A DNA stretch of 64,000 nt from Candidatus Kapaibacterium sp. (GTDB lineage: Bacteria; Bacteroidota; Ignavibacteria; Kapaibacteriales; NICIL-2): assembly GCA_025055755.1 (NCBI GenBank), contig JANWWF010000001.1:90915-154914 (forward strand), given 5' to 3'. The notes under the pieces were generated by a model, which was given only the letters and a program-made list of their open reading frames with translations, was not told the DNA's origin and made no database searches. Shown in pieces: positions 54,958 through 63,499 of this stretch. The position numbers and the translations under genes were made by a program. Positions within the stretch are counted from its first letter, which is position 1, and each line of letters begins with the position of its first letter.

Positions 54958-56903
54958 TGACGCCGTATAAATATCTACACGCTATAAACAGCCCCGAAGA
55001 CCTGCGACGTCTGCCCGAGGCGGCGCTTCGTGATGTTGCCGCGGAGGTTCGAGAGTATCTTATCGACGTTATCACCCAGGTCGGCGGACACTTTGGTGCT
55101 GGATTAGGCGTTGTCGAACTAACAGTTGCCCTGCACTACGTGTTCGATACCCCGCGCGATCGCATCATTTTTGATACAGGTCATCAAGGCTATCCACATA
55201 AAATCCTTACAGGGCGCCGAGACCTTCTCCCAACCATTCGTCAGCTTGGTGGCATCTCTGGTTTTCTCCGACGAAGCGAAAGTCCATATGATGTTTTTGG
55301 TGCAGGACATGCCTCCACAAGCATTAGCGCTGCACTTGGGATTGCTATCGCTCGCGATTTGAAAGGTGAAAACTTCAAGGTCGTTGCCGTCATCGGAGAT
55401 GGTGCAATGACCTGTGGTTTGGCATATGAAGCGATGAACAACTGCGGAGTACAAAAGCGTGACATCATTGTTGTCCTTAACGACAACAACATGTCAATTG
55501 CCCCGAATGTATGGGCAGTTTCTAATTACTTCACGGAAGTTTTCACTACTCCACTCGCAATAAAACTTCGGGAACATTTTAAACAGCTTGCAACACAAGC
55601 TGGACCAATAGGAGATCGCATCCGCTTTCTTGCAGGACGTATCGAGGATGGCTTCAAAGCAGTCTTAACACCTGGAATGCTTTTTGAGTCGCTTGGCTTT
55701 AAGTACTTCGGACCCATCAACGGGCATAACATCGCTCAGCTGGTGCGGATTCTTCGGCACATTAAGGATATTCGTGGTCCTATACTTCTGCATGTACGAA
55801 CTCAAAAAGGTAAAGGCTATAAGCCTGCCGAACAGGATAAACAATTTCTTCATGCAATTGGGAAAATCGATAAGATTACCGGTAAGTCGATCGTATCACC
55901 ATCGGCAGCCCCAGCTCCTCCACCCTATCAAAAAGTGTTCGGTGAAGCACTCAAAGAAATCATGCGACAGAATCCACGGGTAGTTGGCATTACTGCTGCA
56001 ATGCCCGATGGCACCGGTCTTGACATAGTTCAAAAGGAATTCCCTGATCGCGTCTTTGATGTCGGTATAGCCGAAGGTCATGCAGTCACGAGCGCTGCTG
56101 GAATGGCCACAGAGGGTATCATTCCCGTATGCGCGATTTATTCAACATTTCTTCAACGCGCGTTTGATATGATCGTGCACGACGTCGCGCTTCAAAAGCT
56201 CCATGTGGTCTTTGCGTTGGATCGAGCTGGTGTTGTCGGTGCTGATGGTCCTACACATCATGGCGTTCTCGATCTGGCATATATGCGCATTATCCCAGGG
56301 GCAGTCGTGTTAGTACCGAAAGACGAACAGGAACTTCGCGATATGCTCTATTCAGCGATTTACGCTTATACAAACGGGCCAGTTTCGCTTCGCTATCCTC
56401 GCGGCAATGGAGTAGGAGTACAACTACGCCCAATGCAGGTCTTACCGCTGGGCAAAGGCGAATTGCTCCGCGATGGGAGCGATGTTGCACTCGTATGTGT
56501 TGGTCCAGTAGTGTATCGAGCACTCCGCGCGGCTGAAATACTCGAGCAACACTACGGAATTAAAGCAGCGGTGGTAAACGCACGCTTTGTTAAACCTCTC
56601 GATGAAGAACTACTTTGCAGTATTGCGGAGAAAACTCGCCATGTTATTACTATCGAGGACGGACAAGCTCATGGTGGATTCGGATCCGCTGTTGCAGAGC
56701 TCTACGCCGAAAAGCAGCTAACGAATATCCGCCTTAAGATTCATGGCATAGGTGATCACTTTGTCGAGCATGGTACTCAAGAGCAGCTCTATCAGCTTCT
56801 GAAGCTCGACTCTGAGGGAATTGTCCAGATTACGATGGATTTCTTGTCAAGTGCGCATCTTGCCAACATGTCGCGTGAATTATCTCCGCAAAGCTGCCGG
56901 TAG
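54957..56903 (+). CDS. dxs: 1-deoxy-D-xylulose-5-phosphate synthase
   Basis: The product is 648 residues. The thiamine-diphosphate enzyme markers are FGAGLGVVELTVALHYVFDTPRD, GHQGYPHKILTGR, GHASTSISAALGIA, the ThDP motif IGDGAMTCGLAYEAMNN, YFGPINGHN, TQKGKGYKPAE, and the C-terminal transketolase parts FDVGIAEGHAVTSAAGMA and DRAGVVGADGPTHHGVLDLAYM. It makes DXP from pyruvate and glyceraldehyde 3-phosphate, feeding the MEP pathway (ispG here), ThDP and PLP synthesis (pdxJ here). It lies 65 bp after the ompA-like gene. Confidence 0.96.
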   Translation: MTPYKYLHAINSPEDLRRLPEAALRDVAAEVREYLIDVITQVGGHFGAGLGVVELTVALHYVFDTPRDRIIFDTGHQGYPHKILTGRRDLLPTIRQLGGISGFLRRSESPYDVFGAGHASTSISAALGIAIARDLKGENFKVVAVIGDGAMTCGLAYEAMNNCGVQKRDIIVVLNDNNMSIAPNVWAVSNYFTEVFTTPLAIKLREHFKQLATQAGPIGDRIRFLAGRIEDGFKAVLTPGMLFESLGFKYFGPINGHNIAQLVRILRHIKDIRGPILLHVRTQKGKGYKPAEQDKQFLHAIGKIDKITGKSIVSPSAAPAPPPYQKVFGEALKEIMRQNPRVVGITAAMPDGTGLDIVQKEFPDRVFDVGIAEGHAVTSAAGMATEGIIPVCAIYSTFLQRAFDMIVHDVALQKLHVVFALDRAGVVGADGPTHHGVLDLAYMRIIPGAVVLVPKDEQELRDMLYSAIYAYTNGPVSLRYPRGNGVGVQLRPMQVLPLGKGELLRDGSDVALVCVGPVVYRALRAAEILEQHYGIKAAVVNARFVKPLDEELLCSIAEKTRHVITIEDGQAHGGFGSAVAELYAEKQLTNIRLKIHGIGDHFVEHGTQEQLYQLLKLDSEGIVQITMDFLSSAHLANMSRELSPQSCR

Positions 56904-56927
56904 TACCGTATTTTCGCAGCATGCAAC

Positions 56928-56999
56928 GACCCCGTAGCTCAGTGGTAGAGCATCTGACTTTTAATCAGAGGGCCGCAGGTTCGATCCCTGCCGGGGTCA
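56928..56999 (+). tRNA. tRNA-Lys (anticodon TTT)
   Basis: A 72-nt cloverleaf folds completely: acceptor GACCCCG/CGGGGTC, D-arm GCTC-AGTGGTA-GAGC, anticodon stem TCTGA/TCAGA with loop CTTTTAA (anticodon TTT at 56960-56962), variable GGGCC, T-arm GCAGG-TTCGATC-CCTGC, discriminator A. The 3' CCA is not encoded, so it must be added by a CCA enzyme such as the one at 19170-20657. It lies between dxs and the ABC exporter. Confidence 0.96.
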
Positions 57000-57017
57000 C
57001 TCTTACGGGCTACATCC

Positions 57018-58835
57018 TTGATCACGGATCGAACGGTGACAACGCCCGACTCATTACCACCCAAAACTGATTGGCACATCCTTCTCCGTCTGCTTGCGTA
57101 CATTAAGCCTTACCGACGTTATCTCGCAGGAGCGATTGTCATTACGGTAGTTGTATCTGCGCTGGGTCCACTGCGTCCCTGGCTATTCCGCCACGCCATC
57201 GACACCGCAATAGCTACCGGCATAAATCTTAGCTTGCTGTGGTGGGGATTAATCATTGGGGGAACTCTTCTGGCACATGCTAGTTTGATGGTTGCCCAAA
57301 GTTATGTGCTCCAATGGATCGGACAGCAAACACTCCACGACATCCGGCGCCAGGTTTTTGACCATGTTCTCCATCTCCCTTTTCGCGTGCTGGACACGAC
57401 ACCTGTCGGTCGCTTAGTAACACGTGCAACAAATGACGTTGAAGCACTCAACGAGCTATTTTCCTCTGGGGTGGTGATGTTTATCTCCGACATACTTGTA
57501 CTGATATGGCTTCTTGTATTCATGTTTCTCACCGATGTACAGCTTACTCTTTATGCGCTTGCTGTTATTCCCTTGCTTATTATCGCAGCCGTCATTTTTC
57601 GTACAAAGGTGCGTGCTGCATACGACGCAATTCGCGTTCAAGTAGCACGAATGAACGCATTCCTCAATGAATACCTCCAAGGAATCAGCACCATACACCT
57701 ATTCAATTATTTCCACCCTCAAGCCGAACGCTTCGATGCAATCAATAGAGAACATGCTCGCCTTCAGCTGCGGACGATAACGTATTACGCAGTATTTTTC
57801 CCCGTGGTTGAGCTTCTTTCAGTACTTGCTCTTTGCTTAGTTCTTGTCGCAGCGTTCGATCGAACCATCGGGGGCACGATTAGTATGGGGACCTTAGTAT
57901 CGTTCATGATGTACGGCGAAATGTTTTTCCGTCCAATACGTGATTTAACAGAAAAATACAACATTCTTCAGACTGCTACCACAGCATCTTCTCGGATTTT
58001 CGCTCTTCTTGACCAAGCACAAGAATCCGTGTCCGACTCTGGGGCAACCACTCCAGCCACACCAATCACCCGAAGCGTTGTGTTCTACAAGGTCAGTTTC
58101 AGCTATGACGGCATTACTCCTGTGCTGTGCGACCTTTCCTTTGAAATTCCTGCTGGGTCTATGGTCGGAATCGTTGGGGCGACAGGCTCCGGCAAAAGCA
58201 CGATCGCAAGTCTTTTGCTGAAATTCTATGAGCCACAGAAAGGATCAATCCTAATCGATGGGGTCGAGCTCCGACGGATTGAGACCTACGCACACCGCCA
58301 ACGCTGTGGGATTGTGTTGCAGGAAGCATTTCTATTTTCCCGACCGGTGCAGGATAACATTGTCCTTGGCAGAGCTGTGTCATCCCAGCATCTTTGGGAG
58401 CGTTTGTACCAATCTCATCCAGAGCTTGTGCAGCGCCTCCGTCATCTGCAAGACATTAGTGAACGCGGTGGCTCTCTCTCCAGTGGAGAGAAGCAGATCA
58501 TCGCATTACTCCGAGCGATAGTGGGGAATCCCGATCTTCTCATCCTCGACGAGGCAACAGCACACGTTGATTCCTACACCGAACAGGTGCTCATGGACAT
58601 CATCGCGGATCTCCGTGGCAGGATGACGATTGTCGCTATTGCACATCGCCTTGCAACTATCAAGGACGCAGACAATATCATTGTACTCCATAATGGACGG
58701 ATTGTTGAGCAGGGAACGCATTCAAAGCTTTTAGAACAGAACGGCTACTATGCACACCTTTACCGCGTCCAGCAATTAGAAGCAGCAACGTTCGCGCCCA
58801 CAACTACATCACTCCCTACCGTAGCGAAAGCATAA
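57018..58835 (+). CDS. ABC exporter, fused permease-ATPase (MsbA/McjD-like)
   Basis: The product is about 605 residues. No ATG is available near the start; TTG at 57018 or GTG at 57036 must be used. The transmembrane domain has six helices (YLAGAIVITVVVSALGPL onward) with the TVGR-type block DTTPVGRLVTRATNDVEALNELF. The ATPase has Walker A GATGSGKSTIASLLL, signature LSSGEKQIIALLRAIVG, Walker B LLILDEATAHVD and His switch IAHRLATI. It exports a lipid, drug or peptide; a lipid A flippase role is possible given the lpx genes, but unproven. The signature reads SSGE instead of LSGGQ. Confidence 0.88.
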   Translation: MITDRTVTTPDSLPPKTDWHILLRLLAYIKPYRRYLAGAIVITVVVSALGPLRPWLFRHAIDTAIATGINLSLLWWGLIIGGTLLAHASLMVAQSYVLQWIGQQTLHDIRRQVFDHVLHLPFRVLDTTPVGRLVTRATNDVEALNELFSSGVVMFISDILVLIWLLVFMFLTDVQLTLYALAVIPLLIIAAVIFRTKVRAAYDAIRVQVARMNAFLNEYLQGISTIHLFNYFHPQAERFDAINREHARLQLRTITYYAVFFPVVELLSVLALCLVLVAAFDRTIGGTISMGTLVSFMMYGEMFFRPIRDLTEKYNILQTATTASSRIFALLDQAQESVSDSGATTPATPITRSVVFYKVSFSYDGITPVLCDLSFEIPAGSMVGIVGATGSGKSTIASLLLKFYEPQKGSILIDGVELRRIETYAHRQRCGIVLQEAFLFSRPVQDNIVLGRAVSSQHLWERLYQSHPELVQRLRHLQDISERGGSLSSGEKQIIALLRAIVGNPDLLILDEATAHVDSYTEQVLMDIIADLRGRMTIVAIAHRLATIKDADNIIVLHNGRIVEQGTHSKLLEQNGYYAHLYRVQQLEAATFAPTTTSLPTVAKA

Positions 58836-60013
58836 TGTGTTGGGAACGAGTTATTGGTCAACACCATGCCAAGGATATCTTGATTGCTGCAATCCGTCGA
58901 GGGTGTGTAGCACATGCGTATTGCATATGGGGACCAGATGGTGTAGGTAAGGATGCTTTGGCGATCGAATTTGCACGTGTCCTCAACTGCAGTACTCCTG
59001 TTGTTCGCGACAATTGTATTGAAGCATGCGACCATTGCAAAGATTGCTTGCAAATAAGCATGCTGCAGCATCCTAATGTGCAACTGATATTTTCTCTTCC
59101 TGCAGCATCGAAAAGTGGCAGTAATGACGATGAATCCCCCATCCTCCGCCTGACGGACGATCAAATCTCACAAATCCAAGAACAACTGCTGCTCAAAGCA
59201 CGGAATCCCTACCATGACATTAGCATACCTCATGCAACGCAAATTCGTATCGCTGCCATTCGTGATGTTCGCCGCACTCTCCAACTTTCCCCTCCTGTTG
59301 GACATGGATGGCGTGTTGTCATCATTAGTGAAGCAGATGCAATGACATTAGAAGCAGCAAACGCTTTTTTGAAAACCCTCGAAGAACCTCACGCACGAAC
59401 AACTCTCATATTGACCACATCACGCCCTGACAAACTCCCTCCTACGGTTCTATCACGTTGCCAGCGAATACACTGCGGCTATCTTGACGAGGAAAGTATT
59501 GCAATGGCATTGGTACAGCGAGAGCAAGTGCCGTTGGAACGTGCACGAATTCTTGCTGCTCTGGCTCAGGGCAGCTATGCACGAGCTCTGAAGCTTTCTC
59601 TTGCAGCCGACGAGGACGTCCTTACTGACACTGCTATTCACTTTCTTCGCCTTGTGCTCAAGCAAGGGCGCTTCCGCACAGAACTTCTCACAATGATTGA
59701 GCAGCAGCTAAATGTCTATGATCGTATGCAGGTGATACTATTGCTTCGGATGATTCTCACATGGTTCCACGATGCATACCGTTTGTCTTTGCATGGCTCA
59801 TCTGCAGAACCCTATTTGGTCTTCCGCCATGGCAACCTCCGACAAGCCCTTGCACGCTTTGTCGAACGGTTCTCTCCGCATTCGTACGATACTGCAATTG
59901 CTGCTGTAGAATCCGCTATCACCGCTATTGAAAACAACGCACAAATTCCCCTAACACTTGTAACACTCGCGATTCGGCTCCGGCGCTGCATGCTTCCACA
60001 ATCATCGTTATAG
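58835..60013 (+). CDS. holB: DNA polymerase III delta-prime subunit (HolB)
   Basis: The product is 392 residues. The start MCWERVIGQHHAKDILIAAIRRGCVAHAYCIWGPDGVGKDALA matches HolB/DnaX-type AAA+ clamp-loader proteins. A zinc-binding cluster follows (CIEACDHCKDCLQISMLQHPN). VVIISEADAMTLEAANAFLKTLEEPHARTTLILTTSRPDKLPPTVLSRCQ contains the SRC arginine-finger motif. It is part of the clamp loader that places the sliding clamp. The Walker A ends GKD where GKS/T is usual, as in inactive delta-prime subunits. It overlaps the ABC gene by one base. Confidence 0.9.
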   Translation: MCWERVIGQHHAKDILIAAIRRGCVAHAYCIWGPDGVGKDALAIEFARVLNCSTPVVRDNCIEACDHCKDCLQISMLQHPNVQLIFSLPAASKSGSNDDESPILRLTDDQISQIQEQLLLKARNPYHDISIPHATQIRIAAIRDVRRTLQLSPPVGHGWRVVIISEADAMTLEAANAFLKTLEEPHARTTLILTTSRPDKLPPTVLSRCQRIHCGYLDEESIAMALVQREQVPLERARILAALAQGSYARALKLSLAADEDVLTDTAIHFLRLVLKQGRFRTELLTMIEQQLNVYDRMQVILLLRMILTWFHDAYRLSLHGSSAEPYLVFRHGNLRQALARFVERFSPHSYDTAIAAVESAITAIENNAQIPLTLVTLAIRLRRCMLPQSSL

Positions 60014-60018
60014 GGCAT

Positions 60019-60477
60019 ATGCGAGCGGTGGTACAACGTGTTCATTGGGCAAAAGTTTCTGTGAGCGGCACAATCGTCGGTCAAATTGAACAAGGGCTGC
60101 TTGTGTACCTGGGTGTTCGAAGCGGTGATACTGCAGAAACTGTTGCATGGATAGCACGAAAAATTGCAGGTCTTCGCATTTTTCCCAATCAAAACGGTCG
60201 CTTTGATCGTTCAGTGCGTGATGTCAATGGTTCAGTGCTGGTTGTTTCACAGTTCACTCTCTATGGGGACATTAGCCACGGATACCGTCCAGACTTTACT
60301 GCAGCAGCTCCTCCGGCAGAAGCAGAACCACTTTATCAATTGTTCATCTCCAAGCTAAGAAACGAGTATGGACTCCCTGTTCAGACAGGAGTGTTTGGTG
60401 CCATGATGGACGTCGAATGTGCAAATTGGGGACCTGTCACCATCATCCTGGAAAAAGAAAGTAGCCTCCCCCAATAA
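60019..60477 (+). CDS. dtd: D-aminoacyl-tRNA deacylase
   Basis: The product is 152 residues. MRAVVQRVHWAKVSVSGTIVGQIEQGLLVYLGV is the DTD start. The two catalytic cross-subunit motifs are present as SVLVVSQFTLYGDI (SQxTL) and VQTGVFGAMMDVECANWGPVTII (a variant of NxGP: NWGPVT). It removes D-amino acids mischarged on tRNA. It starts 5 bp after holB, and its last codons double as part of the terminator for the convergent E2 gene. Confidence 0.94.
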   Translation: MRAVVQRVHWAKVSVSGTIVGQIEQGLLVYLGVRSGDTAETVAWIARKIAGLRIFPNQNGRFDRSVRDVNGSVLVVSQFTLYGDISHGYRPDFTAAAPPAEAEPLYQLFISKLRNEYGLPVQTGVFGAMMDVECANWGPVTIILEKESSLPQ

Positions 60478-60490
60478 TAGAGGAGGCTAC
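60452..60490 (-). terminator. Rho-independent terminator of the E2 gene, overlapping the dtd 3' end
   Basis: GTAGCCTCC (60461-60469) and GGAGGCTAC (60482-60490) form a 9-bp perfect stem. On the minus strand it is followed by TTTCTTTTT. It lies 27 bp beyond the E2 stop and inside the last codons of dtd. In the plus direction there is no T-run. Confidence 0.75.
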
Positions 60491-60517
60491 ACAACCTACT
60501 TGCGTTGGAGAGAAAAC

Positions 60518-62368
60518 TTAAAGTTGCACGGTTTCTGGATTCATAGCCTCTAACGCCTGGACAATCGCGCGCAAACAAGACGAGCCAAGGGCACCATCAA
60601 TAACCCGATGGTCGTAGGTAATGGTCACATACATCATGTGACGAATCATAATTACATCCTCCCCATTGATTTCCTTCACTACTGGACGCTTTTGAACCGC
60701 ATAAACGCCGACAATCGCTGTTTGTGGTTGGTTAATAACCGGTGTTCCAAACAAGCTCCCCCAAGGACCCATGTTGGTCAGTGAAATTGTGCCGCCTTGG
60801 ATTTCGTCAGGATTGAGCTTTTTATTCCGTGCACGTGTTGCTAAGTCAGTGATTGCATGCGCAAGTCCAGTGATGTTCAAATGCTGTGCTTTCTTGATAA
60901 CTGGCACTATCAAGTTACCATCGGGCAGTAGTGTCGCAAAGCTTAGGTTGATGTTCTTATGAACTACGATGTTGGTCCCATCGACGCTCACATTTACCAT
61001 GGGGTATTGTTTGACCCCTTCGATAATTGCCTTTGCAAAGAATGGCGTCAATGTAAGCTTGATACCCTCTCGCCGCTGGAACTCTTCGCGATAGAGTTGA
61101 TGGGCACGGATGATCCCCGTAACATCTGCCTCTGCGACACTTGTTACATGGGGTGAAGTGTGCTTTGACCGCACCATATGCTCTGCTATAAGCTGGCGGA
61201 CACGGTCCATTGGAATGATCTCGACATCTGGTCCCCAGCTTGGCTTTGGCACGTGAGGTGGTGGTGGGCTTGGTGGCGTGATGACTGTAGGTGCAGACAC
61301 GGGCGCTGCGGGTGTTGGCGTAGGAACTACTGGGGTCGGCGTTGGTGTCACCGTTGGGGTAACCACGGGCTCCGCTGAGGGCGCAATTGCTGGCTGTGGA
61401 GTAAACGCCGGCTGAGACTTTCGCTGCTCAATGTAGCGAAGGAGATCATGTTTCGTTACTCGACCTCCAAGACCTGTCCCTTGGATTGTTTCGAGTTCCT
61501 CCAGTGAGACTCCTTCCGCCTCTGCAATTGTACGAACAAGAGGCGAGTAGAACCGTTGTCCATGAACACGGGGTATTTTCATCGTGCGAGTCGAGGTCAT
61601 CGGGGGTGGAGCTGTTGCTCCTTGCACTCCATTTGTCGTTTGTGTACGTGCTGGCTGACTTACCGCTTGTTGAGAAGCGGATCTTGACTCAGAGGCTTGT
61701 TGCACAGGCGTCGTAGCAGGTGGAGATACTGTGGCACCGCTCCCAACCGCTATACGCGCAATAACCCTTCCTACCTCTACAACATCGCCCTCATTTGCCA
61801 AACGCTCAACAAGTATTCCCGAAGCCGGTGAGGGAACCTCGGTATCCACTTTGTCGGTAGAAATCTCTAGCAAAACTTCGTCCCGTTCAACGCGTTCACC
61901 TACGTTCTTGACCCAACGGAGGATTTTTCCTTCCTGAACCGACTCTCCCATTTTTGGCATGACCACCTCAACCAATTGTCCGCCATTTGATGCTGCAGGT
62001 GCAGGCTGCACCGTAGCTGTTGATGTGGTTGGCTGTACCACCGAAGGCGAGCTCTGCACTCCAGCACTTTGGGGAGCATGGGCTGGTTCTTGCGGTGCAG
62101 CACTTGGCTGTGGCGCAGATGCAGCTGTTGCCTCTGTTTCGATTCGAGCAATTACTTTCCCCACCTCAACGGTATCCCCTTCATTTGCCAGTAATTCCGT
62201 GATGACGCCACTTGCGGGGGCGGGAACTTCAGTGTCAACCTTATCGGTGGAAATCTCGAGCAATACCTCATCTCGCTCAATGCGATCACCAACTTTCTTG
62301 ACCCAACGGAGAATTTTGCCTTCCTGCACCGACTCGCCCATCTTGGGCATAACAACATCAACTTTCAT
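60518..62368 (-). CDS. sucB: 2-oxoacid dehydrogenase E2 (probable dihydrolipoyl succinyltransferase), two lipoyl domains
   Basis: The product is 616 residues. Two near-identical lipoyl domains (about 3-76 and 132-206) each carry EISTDKVDTEVP with the lipoyl-Lys (K43, K173). A Pro/Ala/Thr linker is followed by the E3-binding domain (about 272-314: SPLVRTIAEAEGVSLEELETIQGTGLGGRVTKHDLL). A long PTP-rich linker leads to the catalytic domain (380-616) with DHRVIDG (H587, D591). The TDKVDTEVPSPASG lipoyl type and multi-lipoyl layout are typical of oxoglutarate or branched-chain enzymes; pyruvate cannot be excluded. The neighbour fumarase supports a TCA role. Confidence 0.88.
   Translation of the reverse strand: MKVDVVMPKMGESVQEGKILRWVKKVGDRIERDEVLLEISTDKVDTEVPAPASGVITELLANEGDTVEVGKVIARIETEATAASAPQPSAAPQEPAHAPQSAGVQSSPSVVQPTTSTATVQPAPAASNGGQLVEVVMPKMGESVQEGKILRWVKNVGERVERDEVLLEISTDKVDTEVPSPASGILVERLANEGDVVEVGRVIARIAVGSGATVSPPATTPVQQASESRSASQQAVSQPARTQTTNGVQGATAPPPMTSTRTMKIPRVHGQRFYSPLVRTIAEAEGVSLEELETIQGTGLGGRVTKHDLLRYIEQRKSQPAFTPQPAIAPSAEPVVTPTVTPTPTPVVPTPTPAAPVSAPTVITPPSPPPPHVPKPSWGPDVEIIPMDRVRQLIAEHMVRSKHTSPHVTSVAEADVTGIIRAHQLYREEFQRREGIKLTLTPFFAKAIIEGVKQYPMVNVSVDGTNIVVHKNINLSFATLLPDGNLIVPVIKKAQHLNITGLAHAITDLATRARNKKLNPDEIQGGTISLTNMGPWGSLFGTPVINQPQTAIVGVYAVQKRPVVKEINGEDVIMIRHMMYVTITYDHRVIDGALGSSCLRAIVQALEAMNPETVQL
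61751..62362 (-). repeat. Tandem duplication encoding two lipoyl domains
   Basis: The DNA for the two lipoyl domains (62141-62362 and 61751-61975) is highly similar, including long blocks such as the GAAGGCAAAATTCTCCG-type stretch and its near-copy. The encoded domains differ at few positions (for example VGDRIERDE versus VGERVERDE). This indicates a fairly recent or homogenised internal duplication. Confidence 0.8.
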
Positions 62369-62413
62369 GTCTCGGCTCTACTAATCGTGGACGAACAATA
62401 GCGAAATTACCAA

Positions 62414-63499
62414 TCACCAGCGGTAGCGGCTAACATAATTCTCTCGGGTGATAACAAGGCGATTGTGCGATATCCATTGTTCCAAGCGCCGCAATTGGCG
62501 ACGATTTTGCTTAGCATATTGCTCAAACTGCATTGGTTTCCCATGCTGGGCAAGCACAAAGACATACGGCTCAAGCAAGCCTGCTTTCCATAATTGTTGC
62601 TGACGTTCGATCAAAATGTTGGGATAAATCTTCGCATAACCCTGGCTTTCCCACTGCATTAAGAATTCCCGGAACAGGGTGTCAATCGAAGCAAGAGGTA
62701 ATTCGAAATCTCGGAAAAAGCGTAACGATCGTGCCGCAGTAGTGAGCACTTCAGCATAAACTTCCGGGAATGGACGCTTAGTATCCTCTGCATTACCTCT
62801 AATCTCGCGCGACAGGACAATGCGCCCTTGTTGGTCAAATTCTTCGATCACTTCGCGTAGGAGGTTATACCAGAGTGTACTCATCTCATCTGCTTTAGGG
62901 CTGTTGGGACGTAAGTTGAGAAATATCTCCGCGTAAAACAATGCCCATATCCGTTCGGTAGAGGCACGGTAAAATCGTGCTCCCCAGTAGTAGCTCAATG
63001 GATAGGTCGGGTCACCACTTATGGCACTCTCGATTGATTCTAACGCCTCCTCTAAGTCTCCTCGTATCGCTTGGCGAATTGCAAGCTCGACATGGAGCCG
63101 TGCAGAGGTAGGAAAGCGTTTTAATCCAAGCTGATAGACTGAGTCGGCACGAGTGGTATCGTCTTGCTGGGCATAGAGATTTCCGAGCAGGTGATAATAG
63201 TGGTCACGCTGTTGGTCCTTTGGAAGAGATGTGTCGCACAAAGGCAAGCATGTTATCAGGGCTTCCTGGAACTTCTGCTGCAGGGAAAGAGCTAACGCGA
63301 GTTCATAGCGAGCTTCATGGTAGGATGGATGTTTGCTCACAACCTGTCGCAGAATCTTTTCTGCCTCTGCGTACTTCCCCCTGTTGAGTAAGACAATGGC
63401 TCGCTGAACCTGCCGTTGGGCAATAGGTGTTTGCCCCCTGACAGGTGTCCACCAAGATACACAGGCAATAAAGAACACAATAATCACAGAGTGTCTCAT
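62414..63499 (-). CDS. Secreted TPR-repeat protein
   Basis: The product is 361 residues. A signal peptide ([19 protein letters not shown]) is followed by about four to five TPR units ([110 protein letters not shown]). The second half lacks clear repeats and ends with many Arg/Gln. It probably acts in the periplasm as a scaffold. No named family is recognised. It overlaps the fumarase stop by 4 bp, so it is co-expressed with that gene. Confidence 0.75.
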   Translation of the reverse strand: MRHSVIIVFFIACVSWWTPVRGQTPIAQRQVQRAIVLLNRGKYAEAEKILRQVVSKHPSYHEARYELALALSLQQKFQEALITCLPLCDTSLPKDQQRDHYYHLLGNLYAQQDDTTRADSVYQLGLKRFPTSARLHVELAIRQAIRGDLEEALESIESAISGDPTYPLSYYWGARFYRASTERIWALFYAEIFLNLRPNSPKADEMSTLWYNLLREVIEEFDQQGRIVLSREIRGNAEDTKRPFPEVYAEVLTTAARSLRFFRDFELPLASIDTLFREFLMQWESQGYAKIYPNILIERQQQLWKAGLLEPYVFVLAQHGKPMQFEQYAKQNRRQLRRLEQWISHNRLVITRENYVSRYRW

